DNA of 64,000 nt from Fomitopsis serialis (GCF_022376445.1 NW_025954970.1:545972-609971), one strand, 5' to 3'. Positions 35,484 to 47,490 are shown, counted from the stretch's first letter. Notes: generated by a model not told the origin, from the sequence alone. Made by a program: numbers and translations.

Positions 35484-38400
35484 TCATGAAGCGAGAGATG
35501 GTAAGGGGGAGATGATGGCCAATAGTTGGGAGAGCCATTCTCGGTCGATGTTTCCCGGTGGTAGTTGGTTCTGCAATGTGCCCAGGCGGTGGAGGGATAT
35601 CCTAGTGAGAGCATTCTCGATGCGCGTCGCAAGAGAATCGAGCAGGAACATGAGGTCAGCGTCCGATGCCTTGTCCATGACAGGCAATAGCGTCTTCGGG
35701 TCGAAGTTGTGGGCGGACGACTCGCCAGTAGCATTCCCCTCGCAGGCAGAAGTGGGACACAATGGACGACCGGATGAGAGCATCTCTAGCCGTACGCAAA
35801 GCATAGCCAGCTCACGCATCTGGTTCACGCTGAATTGCACCCGCGACGCAGAGGGGTTTGCGTCGGTCTTCACGAGACTTTGACGACCGGCGAGATCACG
35901 AGGATAAATGAGCGACAGTGTCTCCGGGACCTCCAGACCCTTCAGCTTGACCTGACCCACTGGAACGACGACGATGCCGGAGCCACGGATTGCCTCCACA
36001 GTCTGCAATGGTTGCAAATGAGAATACTCCGTTTCGGGCTCGGTCTCCAGGATCCTGGCATTGACCTCGCGAACGACGTCCGCGCTGCACATAATCTGAC
36101 CGCCAGCAGCGGCACCCTCGATTCGTGCTGAACGATTGACCATAGGCCCGAAATAGTCCATGCGGCCGGTGACAGGGTCCGGCTCGCAGACAGGAATTCC
36201 GCAGTGTATACCCATCCGGACCGACAACCCACGGGCTACAAGCTTGCCGGTCTGATCGTAGATCTCCTTTCCATCCTCGCACTCAAGGATTTCAAGGGGC
36301 CAGTCGACTTGCAGCAGCTGCGTTTGTACGCTGAGACAAAACCAGACGGCAGACAGTGCGTTCGGGAACGAGCACATGAAAGAGTCGCCTTCGGTTTTGA
36401 CTTCGTACCCACCGCAACGTCGGAGCTGACGCCGAAGGAGATTGTTGTGCAACACGATAGCTGTAGGCATGCCGGCGTTGACCTCCCAGAGATGAGTCGA
36501 GTTCCGTATGTCCGTGAAGACCAGAGCAAGGTGTCCAGTGGGTGCAGGAATCTCGCCATCGAGACGGGAGATGTCGCGGTTGTTGATACGTTCGTCTCTC
36601 CGTCGGCGCTTCGAGGAAAGGTACGCCTCCGTGTCTATGATCGACTCCATGGTAGGCTGGCGAGAGCGAGCGGGTCCTTTGAATAAGTCCGCCACCGCGA
36701 TGACCATGATCATAGTCGTCCCGTCAGCTCCATGACTGATGGCTAAGTCACGAAGTTTCTGCGCTGCAATCATGGGGTCGCTGCGCTCAGTACGGGCAAT
36801 GTCCACGGCGGTTTGGTACGAGACATGGTCCCACAACCCGGAATTGCCAACGATGACAAACTCGTCCTGCTCGGTGAGTTCCCGCTTGTTGACATACGGC
36901 CTAGCGTTCACAACAGGCAACAAGTTGTAGAATCCGAAGGATCGGGAGACGTCAATCTCATCGTTGACTGCACCCTTCGGCGACACCCAGCCCTCAGCAC
37001 TGCGGATTCGCAACGTCTCCTGACGATCGAACGGATCGTGACACCGCGACAACAACTCGGCATCACCACCACGAGATATCACGGCCAAGGATCTCCCGAT
37101 GTTGGCAACATACAAGGTTCTGCCGTCCAGATGCAAAACGATACCCGATGCGCCGGATCTCTTGTTGACGATCTCCCGAACTGCGTTCGAGGTCGATGTG
37201 CTGACGTGGGACATCTTGCGACCAGACGCAGTGGAGTACAGGTAGTCGTGCAAAAACCTGTTGAGCTTCAAGAACGTTCGCCGAAGGGCGTCGCCGATAT
37301 CCTCCCACTTCTCCGGTCGAAGCTTGTCCATCTCGGTGGAGTGCACCTCTAGGAATCGGTTGCGCAGATAGCTATTGATGTAGTGATTGTTCCCGATGTG
37401 TGACGACCGCCCGAACATCGCAAAGATCGCCTCATCCTCGCTGCCGCGGAAGTTGGGTTGAACGAGATCGAGCATATTTAGATGCTCGGTGACGCCGAGT
37501 GTGTCTGCAATTCCGTACGCCATCCCGTTCACCTCTGATAAGGAGGTACGCACGCGGCGGTCTTCGTTCTCATCCGGGATCATGGCCCCATTCGTGGCTG
37601 TGATATCCATGAGCCCGAGTACACGCAGCTGCGAAAGACCAGAGAAATCGGCGAGGAACTTGCGCCTCTCGTCGTCCTTGATGTGGCCAAGATCCGTACG
37701 GATTTCTAACCGCTTGTTGCCGGACAAGTTCAGATACTGCAGGTTCTTGTTGAAGTTCCTACCAACATATCATGAGCGACCGGCGTCTATGCAGTCTACG
37801 AGCGACGTACCAGTTCCAATCGAATTCCCAGTTGAAGATGTTATACTTCAGTATGTTGCTCCCGACGTCAAGCACCGTCAAGTTGCAGAGCTTGCCAAGC
37901 TCCTGCGGCAACGTCTGAAGCTTGTTTCCGTTCAGGAACAACACCTGCAACTTCGTCAAACGGTGTAGGTCCTCCGTCGAAATCGCCGATAGCTTGTTCC
38001 CGCTCAAGTACAGTTGCTCAAGGTTGGTCATGTTCCTGAAGAAGGATGCGGGGTCTCCTGGATATCATTGAACGAAAGGTTCAGGACTCGCAGCTCCTGT
38101 AGTAGAGACACTGCCTGAAGGTTCTCGTCCGTCATGCGGTTCTCACCGAGGTAGAGACGCTCCAGCGAGTAGACGATGGGCGGTAACGCACGACTCAAAG
38201 TGACAGTCGAGCTCGACCCTGAGCCTTGCGATCCGGAAACTAGCGCCCCTAGGCGGCGGTGTGAGCACATCACCATCTGCCGTCGCCTGACCAGCTGGGC
38301 TTGCGATGTACGGAACATTGTGGGCGGGGCGACGCGCCAAGACCCCAACAAATTGGACGTCGCGTTGACGAGCTGCAACGACGCGCAGTTCCACAGGGTC

Positions 38401-41029
38401 GGTGGCAGTTCTGCCAAGGAGTTGTTGTGGACTTCCAGCGTCTCGAGTCGCTGGAGGTTGCCGATCGTCGATGGCAGCGCCCGAAGCTGATTATTCGAGC
38501 AAGAGAGGTGCAGTAAATGGGTGAGGTTACCGAGGGAGTCGGGGATGTACCGGATCGAGTTGTGGTCTATTCGCAACGTCTCGAGCGCCGCCAATTGCGC
38601 GAGAGCGCGCTCGTCCAGCGCGGAGAGCTTCGCGTGTGAAATGTCGAGAGACGTAAGGGCGTAGGGCTGGCCAATCGGTCCCGGGAGTACGGTGAGCTGC
38701 GTGATGTCGTTGTACGACGCGTCCAGCTGCCTCAGGTACGGCCCGAACGAGAGATCGAGCGCGTGCACGGAGTTGTGGTCCGCGAAGACCTGCTCTACCT
38801 TCGGGAGTCCCGTCATGATCGCCAGGTCCGAGATGTGGTTCCGACGGCAGTCGAGCATCTTCAGGTTGGCTAATCGGGAACACGTCGGGGGGAACTCGGA
38901 GACTTGGTTCCCTACGATGATGAGCCGTTCGAGAGCATCGAGCTGCCCAATATCCTCCGGGAGCTTCTCGAGCATGTTGAACGAGATGTCGAGGTCAACT
39001 AGCTGCGTGAGCTGCATTACTACAGGCGGTAATGTCCGGAACTTGTTGTTGGACACGTTCAGGTCCTTCAGGTGTCGCAGGCGGGGGAAGTACCAAGGCA
39101 GTTTTCCATCCGGTTGTTCTGCACTTTCAAGGAGCGTAAGTCGGGTATCCGGTCGAGCGCGGCGTCGTCCAGGTCGGCTATTCGATTACATGAAAGGTCG
39201 AGCCGGTGTAGTGTAGTGCAGTGCCGGATGCTCTGCGGAACCTTCTTCATCGCCATGTGGCTCAACCGCAGCTCCCGGAGCGTCGTACAGGCCTGGATAA
39301 AGTCTAGGGGGATCTCTAACATGGGGTTTCGCGAAAGGTTAAGGGAGACGATGGCATCGGCGTGTGGATAAAGAAGGACCGGGACAGTCCGTAGACTGCG
39401 TCCTGTCAGGTCAATCAGGTCGAATGTGTCGACATGCAGATCATCAGCCTAGGAAATATGAGTTCGTAACAACGCGTAAGCCCCGAAGAACGTACCAATG
39501 GCCCCAAGACGTTGCTCTTGTACTCAAACTTCATTAGGAAGGCCAAGTCGTCTGCACCGAGCAACTCGAGCCCGTCCGCTCGTCATACCCTGCTTGTTCT
39601 AGCCGTCGGCGCACGATATTGGCCGGCTTCTCTGTCTGTGCGAGTACTCGCTCTGTACAGCGTAGCGTTCAACACGATATAGAATTATCAAGGCAACGAC
39701 TGCTCACCTCTCCCTCGCTCTTTCAGGTACAGCTATGTGGCTCCCGGTCCGGATTGAGGGAGAGCTTCTTATTGAGTTCGTTGATGAGCTGCGCCACGGT
39801 GACGTTCAGCTCGCAGGCAATAACATGATACGTGCCGTTCGCCCTGTATATCCGAATCTTGTACCTCGTCGGCTGCTGTGAGGGCCGGCCGATCGTGCTC
39901 ATCGTCGCTCTGTGCCTCCGTTTCCGCTTCGCACGTGCGCCCGCCGCCGTCGGCGTCGCCTCGTCTTCCTCGCTCGACTCCGCCGCTACGGGCGTGGCCT
40001 CCTCACCCTCCTTGTCAACGGCCCAGCTTTCGGGCGCTGTCCAGACGGCGAGTCGTCTAGGGATTCTGGCGGCCGCGTTGTAGGCGAGATCTTACGCCCG
40101 TCAAATACCGTGCCGGTCGGCGCCAAAGTCCGGTGCGGAGAGGGGAGGAAGGGGTTGCTGAATATGTTCGAGGAAGAGGCACCGAGCGAGCGGTTGATGG
40201 ACGAGCCGTCCGAGGCTGAGTGGTCGAAGGCAGCGCTCCGTGGCGAGCCGCTGTCGGGTGCGGAGGGGGGGAGGAGGGACGGGTCGATGATGCCGTCCAT
40301 GCGATCGAGGTCGGTGTCGAGCTTGAACTCGGAGGAACCATCCTCGGCGACGGGGGAGTCGGGGGAACGCTCCGCCGCTCTCTTCTTGCCCTTGAGCTTC
40401 CCGCGTATGGTGAGCGGGGTGAGGGTCATGGTCCCGGAGGATGAGCTGGAGGGAGAAGGCGCCTGGTAGTGAGGATCAAGAGGGGGGACGGGAGGGGCAG
40501 GTTCGTCGGAGGTAACAGCGTCGGAACGCAAGCGGCTCCGGGACCGCTTCGTCTTCATGATGGTAGAGAAGATGTTGAGGGAGGACTTGGACTTGCGCGG
40601 CATGCGGTCCGAGGATGCGTCGACCAGCGTGGATGATCCGTTGGTACTGTTTGCGTCGGACGGGCGGGACGAGAGGCTGAGTGTGGAGGTGCTCGGTTGT
40701 CGCGACATTGCGAAGGACGCAAAGGACGACTTCTGCGAGATAAATCCGCGAGGCTTGGGCGGTGGTAATGGCTGAAAGGAGCCTTGCTCAGTTACGGCTC
40801 GATCTCTCACCAGCGACTAACTCACCGGCTGCTCGTCCTCGTCTGGTGCAGTCCATGGTGCAATGGCCAGGTTGTCTGCGAGGCTGGTAGGGGGTGCATG
40901 CGGAAGGAGATCTTGCGGCGGGAGGAGACGCTGGGCGAAGTCGGGGCCCAGGTCGTCAAATGCGTTGAGCGCCGGCTCGGACATGCTGGATGAGGATGAG
41001 AAGTTGGTGAGGACCTGCGTGCTCATCAC
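35484..41029 (-). CDS. Adenylate cyclase, fungal LRR type
   Basis: The protein starts at 41029 (MMSTQVLTNFSSSSSMS) with a long Ser/Pro-rich N-terminus. It continues into a Ras-association-like segment (TRYKIRIYRANGTYHVIACE, 39.8 kb) and many leucine-rich repeats (37.8-39.3 kb, for example LVDLDISFNMLEKLPEDIGQ). A PP2C-like domain follows (ASGIVLHLDGRTLYVANIGR..HGADGTTMIMV). The class III cyclase domain has metal-ligand motif LALVFTDIRNST, then VKTEGDSFMCSF and MDYFGPMVNRSARIEG. The last 747 codons (35484-37727) are one open frame. It makes cAMP downstream of Ras and G-protein signals at the membrane. Five 1-nt deletions relative to the expected frame occur near 40050, 39735, 39573, 39105 and 38050; all other features are intact. 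Confidence 0.85.
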
Positions 41030-41511
41030 GGCGCACGGCGAGGAGGGGGGGCATAAGGCGAGGAGGACGTCGACGACAGCGGCGGGCTCGAGCGACCAAC
41101 GTCGCCGCCCGCCTATCGCGCATCACGTGACATGCGACTGTCGCTGTCCCCATTCGACGCGTCCGTCTCCGAACCATCCCTGAACCGAGCTACAACGCCG
41201 TCCACCACCACAACATCGCTCGCTCGCAGATCATAATTAACAGACAATGATGCTTTGTGCTCGCGTCGCTTCTACCGAACGCCTCCAACAACGCCAGGCT
41301 GAGGCTTCGTCTGCGATGCTCGCAAGTACTTGCGTAACGCACGGCATTGCCACTCACAGTGATGCACGATACCGCGGACTTGCAGACTTTTTACACAGAA
41401 CAAACAGACGTCGCAACAGAATCCCAGCATGCTTGCTCCGAGCAATAGACGCAAACGCTGGGTCGATGCATAGCAGGCCGTCGTGTGCTCCGGGGTTCCG
41501 GTCGTCTTCAC
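41030..41511. other. Upstream flank of adenylate cyclase
   Basis: Probable promoter and 5' leader of the cyclase gene (transcribed leftward). No gene recognised. The dispersed repeat begins at its right edge. Confidence 0.4.
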
Positions 41512-42095
41512 CGTGGTGACCTGATGGACACCATGGACCTGGGACGCTTTCGACTACCGGAGTACTTGTCAGTTCCTTGCCCCTGACAGATTTCGCGTGC
41601 GACCGCCGATAGCTTCTGGAGAAGCATCGTTCCCAATCATCCAACCCGTACCTAACCGGACACCAACGGTATATGTAGTGCGTACAAGCCGAGCTCAGGA
41701 CGATGCGCGCAAGAACAGCCCCCGGTTGCTGAAGTGAGCAGTGATCCCTCCTTCTGCGCGACGCCAGGCTGCTCAACGTCCCCAGGTATGCCCGACACCT
41801 GCCTTTTCCGCTCAGTCGTCCCTGTGAGCCGTGTCGCTTCCGTGCGCGGCGTTTGATAGAAGCATTTCATTGAACACCATCACGGCCGATATCACGATGA
41901 TGCATATTGGCAGTTTTACCTTGACTGTTGGTGAGTTAGCTCACATCGAAGGCAAGAGAACCTCTCCCTCTCGGCAGCGGAGACTGAGAATCCCCGACGG
42001 CGGCTGTTATGCACAGGGAGATGGGCGTTGAAAGCCCAGGGACGCTCTATCAAACCATCGGGCTCATGCGTGTCTCACCCGACGAGTAGCATCAG
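41512..42095 (+). repeat. Dispersed repeat, copy 2
   Basis: Matches the reverse complement of about 17990-18580 at high identity by eye, including CACGGTGGTGACCTG-type ends, the CAGATTTCGCGTGCG core, GCGGCGTTTGATAGAAGCAT and TATGCACAGGGAGATGGGCG. The copy ends near 42095, where homology to the secreted-protein upstream region (CATGCGTGTCYCACYCGACGAG) fades. It lies 23 kb from copy 1 in opposite orientation. Confidence 0.6.
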
Positions 42096-42433
42096 GAAAA
42101 CCCTCAATTCCGAATAACAACGAATATCTGCTTATTACTGCGAAGAACGAGTAATTGTCGCAGTTCTCTTGTTCGCCCTAGTAGTGGTCTATTCGCTATG
42201 GTCCAAAAGTCGAGTTGCGAATAAGTAGATAAGAATACCGAATGCGGTGATGTTATTGGCAGGGCTCCGCAATTTCTATGTGTTCAGTGACTCATTCTGA
42301 AGCTCCAAAACATATTCTTCGCACAGGCACATACGAGTATAGGAGAACATTAGATGCATTATGAAGTATTATGTTCCCATTCTGAGAATCCATCCAGCAC
42401 GACTCGTAGTAAACTTGTACTGTACTACATCCT

Positions 42434-43059
42434 CTACTCATCGGGTATATGGCTCCAGTTGACGCCTTCTCCGTTCGATGTACCTTGTGACATGCCTTGC
42501 AGAGTATGTCCAGATCTAAATAATAGAATATCAGCATATAGCTATAAGACCACACAGATATGTACGTCACAGCTGTGAATAGCTCATGCATGATCCGATG
42601 GTAATGCTTTGGTCTCTGTCGGCGAAGTCCGACGAGACGAACGAGGTGGTCCCGATATATCTCTGTGTTCGTGGCATTGAAGTCCGACACCTTTGCGAGC
42701 TTCAGATGATGATCGGATATGATTGACTCAACCTGATGAACATTCGAGATTAAATACAATATAGGGGGTCAACGAGTCACGTAGAATATCGGATGTACCG
42801 CTGTCATGCACAATGCCAACATAGTCGGTGGTATCTCGCTCTCAGAGGGCACGGCAGCATACGAGGAGACTAACAAATTTCCGTTCTGCAAACCGACCTT
42901 AACATACTGCGTGGAGACAAAGAATGATGCCCGTATGGCTTGTTTGATAATGGAGCTCTCATACGGAGCAGATTGATTGAACACGAGTCCCTGTGTTGTC
43001 GGCACGAGAAGCAATTCAGTACGAAACCACGAGACATCACCAGATGCTGGCAGAATCAT
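42434..43059 (-). pseudogene. C-terminal fragment of a basidiomycete DUF6532-like protein
   Basis: The spliced frame runs ILPASGDVSWFRTELLLVP, then IIKQAIRASFFVSTQYVKVG, EIPPTMLALCMTAVHPIFY, across an intron to VESIISDHHLKLAKVSDFNA, YRDHLVRLVGLRRQRPKHYH, and a second intron to a tail ending NWSHIPDE at TAG 42434-42436. The block order (FF helix, P-x-ALxxTA helix, Y..HLxxL) resembles DUF6532, but I assign it cautiously. The frame is open up to 43059, next to the repeat junction CATTATAGGGG at about 43050. The N-terminus therefore seems cut off by the inserted repeat. Confidence 0.4.
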
Positions 43060-43660
43060 TATAGGGGCTTTTTGACCAATCCTTAGGGTGAGGATGGGGT
43101 GAGGAAGGGTGAGGAAGGCATTTTCACGTTCTGAGCATTAAACGTCTCACCCTCGCAGCATGAATCTCAGCGTGCATTAACCCGCGTTCGCGCCATCATC
43201 AGGAAAAACTCCCTTGTCTTGACAAGTATTCTAAGTACTGCATGTCTTGAAATCTATAAAGTACTTGGCAAGACAAGTCATATGCTTGAAGTACCTGCAC
43301 AAGAGAGCCTATGCTTGAAGTTAAGATATCTTTTGTGTCTTCAGACTATTGATGTAGGTTTACTCTACATGTCTTGATGAGCTTGCAAGACGTACATGAT
43401 AATGTGCTTATTTCAAGACATGTGGACATTGTCAATCAACATTTGAATCTCCATGGCTCTCAAAGAAATCTGTGTCTTGTCGTAGTGGGCAACTTCCACA
43501 AGTATTGGAACCCAAATTGAGATGAAATCAATAATATTATTGCGCACTGCGCATGACATCACAGCATAGGTGATTGTTAGAGCAGTACAGAGCATGTTAT
43601 ACAACATTACAGAGCAACATAAAAAATGTATCACCTAACCGCCTTACGAACGACAACTGA
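43050..43660. mobile_element. AT-rich inserted repeat with TTATAGGGG end
   Basis: Begins ATTATAGGGGCTTTTTGACCAAT-like next to a truncated gene. The first 80 nt are G-rich (gggtgagg repeats), then the sequence becomes AT-rich, unlike its neighbours, with repeated CTTGACAAG/CTTGCAAG motifs (43215-43430). No transposase is visible. The right end is not defined; 43660 is where composition returns to normal. Confidence 0.4.
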
Positions 43661-43754
43661 TGATTGACCAGTGACCAGTGACCAGCAACATGTCACTCAT
43701 GTCGAGAGAATGTCGAGAAATGAGACGGACAGCTAGACGAATGCCGACACGGAT

Positions 43755-43842
43755 GGCAGGACGGCGATATGGACGGAGATACGGACGGCGGCACGGACGG
43801 CGACACGGACGGCGACATGGACGGCGACACGGCGAGATGACG
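43755..43842. repeat. 12-bp minisatellite
   Basis: About seven imperfect copies of GGACGGCGACAC (variants with ATATG, GGCAC). Read on the plus strand this would encode repeated GRRHGRRH, which is probably meaningless. Confidence 0.7.
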
Positions 43843-43966
43843 ATACAGCGATTGACTATAGAGACGAGGAAGTTGTGTAGATGCTGTAGTAGATAGTCTG
43901 ACGATTGTTCAGGCGCTGATCCAGGATGTACAAGATTGAGAAGATACTTACCTTGGCATGTTGTGC

Positions 43967-44475
43967 TCAGGCGTCGGAGAGTACGTGGGAAGCCTCACGC
44001 CCAGCTTCTTCTTCGTTGACCTGAGGCTCGACTGGGGAACAATCGTTCATTGTACACACATACTATTGACAGTGATGCACTTACCCTCAGGCGCCTTCGA
44101 CGTCGTCGTCTTTGACGACGGCGGCTTTGACGACGGCGGCTTTGACGACGGCGGCTTTGACGATGTCGGCTTCGACGATGTCGGCTTCGATGACGACGGC
44201 TTCGACAATGTCGGCTTCGAAGACGACAGCTTCGACGATGTCGGTTTCGAAGACGACAGCTTTGACGATGGCTTTGCAGCCTTCGTTCCGGTGGCCTTAG
44301 TGTCGCCGACCTCTACATCGCTCCACGCGATGAACTGCTCGCCAGGGCTACCATCGTCAGCGACGTCTTGCTTATCCTTCGATCTCGAGACTTGCTGCTC
44401 ATCGATGAGTGTGCTGGACCAACATTGAGATAGACTCGACGTTTAGAAGGTTAGTATTAATGCCACTTACCTGAC
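43967..44475 (-). pseudogene. C-terminal fragment of a Lys/Ser/Pro-repeat protein
   Basis: The minus-strand frame reads LIDEQQVSRSKDKQDVADDG and IAWSDVEVGD. It is followed by about ten repeats of SSKP/SSKL (44260-44105), then KAPE and, over an intron, VEPQVNEEEAGREASHVLSD ending at TGA 43967-43969. An acceptor near 44417 is preceded by an exon end that abuts the repeat junction GACATTATAGGGG at about 44476, so the 5' part is missing. A basic, disordered tail is typical of chromatin-associated proteins, but the N-terminal domain is unknown. Confidence 0.4.
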
Positions 44476-44652
44476 ATTATAGGGGATTTTCCACCAATGT
44501 TCGGGGTCAGGGTCGGGCTAGGTTATGGGGACAATTGAGACGACCCAGGGTGCCTTGGCGCCGGCTTAACCCTAGTAAGCGCCGGCTTAACCCTATAGAC
44601 GCCCAAGATTTCCCAGAGCGGGCGGGCAGGGCGATGGACTGGTGTGGGTGGA
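44476..44652. mobile_element. G-rich repeat end (TTATAGGGG family)
   Basis: Starts ATTATAGGGGATTTTCCACC and continues ggggtcagggtcgggctagg, nearly identical to the sequence starting at 62345. It contains a short direct repeat cgccggcttaaccct at 44559 and 44582. It joins the large palindrome to its right, and the two may belong to one element. Confidence 0.45.
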
Positions 44653-45178
44653 TTGGAGAGTGGGGTGAACCGGCCAGGCTGGACGGTGAATGGGTACGGT
44701 TCGTCGAATGAAAGGCCGGGCATGCGATGTGTGCGTCCGCGACGCACAGCACGCACGGGCAGCAACGGGCGTGCGGCGCGGCGTTGTGCGTCCGCGACGC
44801 ACAGCAGGCGCACGACGGGCGAGGCACGTGAGGTCCGTGCATGGCCTGCGGTCCGGCGGTGCAAGTGCGCGGGTTGCTGCGGAGCTGAGAGCCTTGGGCG
44901 TCGCGCGGGCAGGTGTGCGTCGCGGACGCACAACGCCCACGCGACGGCCGGCGCGAGCGGAGCTGCACCCGGGCACGTGCACCGCCGGACCGCAGGCCAT
45001 GCGCGCGCCTCACGTGCGTCGTCCGGCGTGTGCGCGCTGTGCGTCGCGGACGCACAACGCCGTGCCGCGCGCCCGTTGCTGCCCGTGCGCGCTGTGCGTC
45101 GCGGACGCACACATCGCATGCCCGGCCTTTCATTCGACGAACCGTACCCATTCACCGTCCAGCCTGGCCGGTTCACCC
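44653..45178. repeat. Large palindrome / foldback element, about 520 bp
   Basis: The left arm begins GAACCGGCCAGGCTGGACGG and the right arm ends with its exact reverse complement at about 45177. Homology between arms persists for about 250 bp each, with the centre near 44920. Within the arms the motif TGTGCGTCCGCGACGCACA-like recurs three times per arm. Open frames across it on both strands are consequences of GC-rich symmetry, not genes. Confidence 0.75.
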
Positions 45179-45229
45179 GAGCTGGGGGTAGTGACTGGTT
45201 GCTTAGAGCTGCGTATCTGCCCGTTGTAA

Positions 45230-45320
45230 CAGTGGCTACTTACAATTGCTAATCTTTCCGTAGTTACTTACAATTGCTAAGCTTTCCGTAGTTACTTACA
45301 ACTGCTTATCTTGCCAATGT
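45230..45320. repeat. 30-bp tandem repeat, three copies
   Basis: Unit TACTTACAATTGCTAAtCTTTCCGTAG-like occurs three times in a row, with minor changes in the third. Confidence 0.75.
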
Positions 45321-45466
45321 ACCCATTCAAGTCACACTGATGTATGAGAAGCATTGCATTCTGCGTAACGAGTAGTACAAGAAAAAAAGAAAACTAAGTC
45401 CGACGTGTACAGATGAGAATGCGACAGATGATACAGTATATACGAGTCCGCGACACGACGAAGGCC

Positions 45467-47199
45467 TCACTTTTTACCACCCTTCTTGCCCTTCGAGCCG
45501 CTCTTCACGTTGCGCGCAGAAGTTGTCGGCTTGCCGGTTGCCTTTCCGCCGCTGACCTTGGTGAAAGTGAAGCGCTCGACCATCGGGGCCTTGCGCATCG
45601 TCCGACGAGGGGGCTCATCCAGCGCGGACGAGTTCTTGCGCTTGCGCGGGTTCGACGGTCCAGCAGCAGACGACGATCCAGCGGCAGACGCGCCCTCGCC
45701 CTCGTCCAGGTCGTGCTCGTCCTGGTCGTGCTCGTCCTGCTCGTGCTCGTCCTGCTCGTCCTGGTCGAACTGCATGAAGCCTGCAGAGGGGCTGGCGGCG
45801 GGGGTGCCTAGAAGGAAGTCAGCACAAGGTGTTTTGAAGACGGGTAAGGACTTACTGAGAGGGCTGGATTGCGTGAAGCCAGCACCCGGGAGGGGCGCGT
45901 TGTCCACGTCCATGGCGTCCTCATTGTCGACGACGGGGGCGGCGGCCTGCTGCGGGGCGGGGTGGAGGGACACCTCACGCAACTGCTGAGCAACAGCGTC
46001 GAGGGAGGGCGGGTTTGCAGCCGAGCGAGGGGGGACGGTAGAGGTTTGGCGCCATGGAGACGATGGGCCGGCGGGAGAGTGCAGGTGGTGGTGCTGCGGC
46101 GAGAACGGCGAGGGCGGGGGGACGACGCGAGCAGGGGACGGGAGGGGCGGGAACACAAACCGGGAGGACGATGGCAGCGGCGGAGTGGGAGTGTGAGGGG
46201 GCGGGGGGCGGGGCCGGCAGCGGAGCCAGTCGACGGAGACGGCGAGCGGGACGACGGTGGCGTCGGCGTTGCGGCCATCGCGGCCATCTTCTCGACCTCG
46301 TCCTCGAGAGCCTCTGCGGCAGCCTGCGCGGAAGCCTTGGCAGCGTTCTTCGCCTTCACCTCGCGGCCTTGATAGCCCTCGCGCTGCCGGCGGCGCAGCT
46401 GTTGAGGTTAGCCTTCCTCGCCGCCTCCTTCTCCTTCTCGGCCGCCTTGTCGGCCTTCTCCTTCTCCTTCTCGGCCTTCTTCGCGGCGGCGGCGGCGGCT
46501 TTCTGGGCCTTCTTCGTCATCTTCGGCGGGGCGACTTGGGACGTGGAGGCCGCCGAAGTCGACGCAGCCCCGGACGCGGTCGTCGTGGCAGTCTTCTTGC
46601 CCGACTTCTTCGGGGCGGAGACCTCCACGATGTCGTCGTCCTCGGACTCGACGATGGCGGCAGACTTCGGCGCGGCCTTGCCCTTGCCCTTCCTGTCGGC
46701 CTTGCCCTTGCCCTTCGACTTGCTGGCCTTGGGGGTGGGCTCCTCCTCCTGGGGGTGCTCGTCCTCGAACTCCTCCTCGTCCTCCTCGTCGACCTCCTCG
46801 GCCTCATCGTCGATGAGGTCCGCGACGACGTTGCCGATGAGGCCCGAGAGCGCTCGCTCTGTGGAGGCATGAAGGTCAGATAAGACAAGATGAGAAAAGG
46901 ACGACTTACGCAGGGCAAAATCGGACTCGACGAATGCCTCGTGCATGAGCAGCTTGGCGTAGGCGAGGTTGTGCAGGAAGACGTCAGTACTCCCGAGCAG
47001 AACCAGGTAGTACACGTAGCAGGCCTTGAGCTGGCCCATGCGCACGATGCGCCCCTTCGCCTGCTCGTCCTCCTGCGCGGACCACGTAGTGTCCTAGAAG
47101 GTGTGAGCAGACGACAAGGAGATAAGGGGGATACTCACGATGAAGATCATGATGTTGGCCCACGTCAGGTTGAGGCCAGTCGCGCCGACCGACGACATT
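45467..47199 (-). pseudogene. SNF2-family helicase, C-terminal fragment truncated by a repeat
   Basis: The rightmost exon reads SSVGATGLNLTWANIMIF, the next DTTWSAQEDEQAKGRIVRMG. These are helicase motifs V and VI of SNF2 ATPases (GLNL..AQ..GR..R.GQ). Downstream is LKACYVYYLVLLGSTDVF, a Lys/Glu/Ala coiled-coil-like run (KAEKEKEKADKAAEKEKEAA), an acidic stretch and a basic tail (SARNVKSGSKGKKGGKK) ending at 45467. The frame shifts by one base near 46403 and again in a C-run near 46190. All N-terminal helicase motifs (Walker A, DEXX) are absent, because the gene stops at GACATTATATAG at 47197 where repeat DNA begins. It is unlikely to be active. Confidence 0.55.
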
Positions 47200-47490
47200 A
47201 TATAGTGTTTTCTAAAGGGGGTACAGGTTGGGATAGGGTCCGGGTAGCACCACTTTTGCCTACAGAATGTTGGGTTTTACCCTCCAAACAGGTACCAAAC
47301 CCGATGAAACAGGGGAAAAACAGCGCAGATTCGACGTATTGGAGTAACATGGGTTTGGGTACGGATTTTTTGCCCCAAGATATCCCGACTTTACAGCGAT
47401 CTATGGTCCGACACGACCCAACATACATAATATTCATGTACAGCGAGCAGACATCTCCGACATCACTGCGACGAGAGCCCTGTGTCCGAC
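47200..47490. mobile_element. Repeat DNA abutting the truncated SNF2 fragment
   Basis: Starts at ATTATATAGTG and contains G- and C-rich tracts (aaagggggtacagg, ttttaccctcc). No coding content. Its end near 47490 leads into the palindrome cluster. Confidence 0.35.

Noticed and set aside
39912..40469. Plus-strand 185-codon frame
   Set aside because: It is antisense to the Ser/Pro-rich N-terminus of the adenylate cyclase, whose frame continues into the RA-like segment.
44095..44275. Plus-strand FDDGGFDDVGFDD repeat protein
   Set aside because: The minus strand has the better splice-linked coding frame (SSKP repeats with acidic flanks), so the plus frame is its shadow.
44507..45252. Several 130-217 codon frames on both strands
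   Set aside because: They mirror each other across the palindrome and are caused by its symmetry and GC content.
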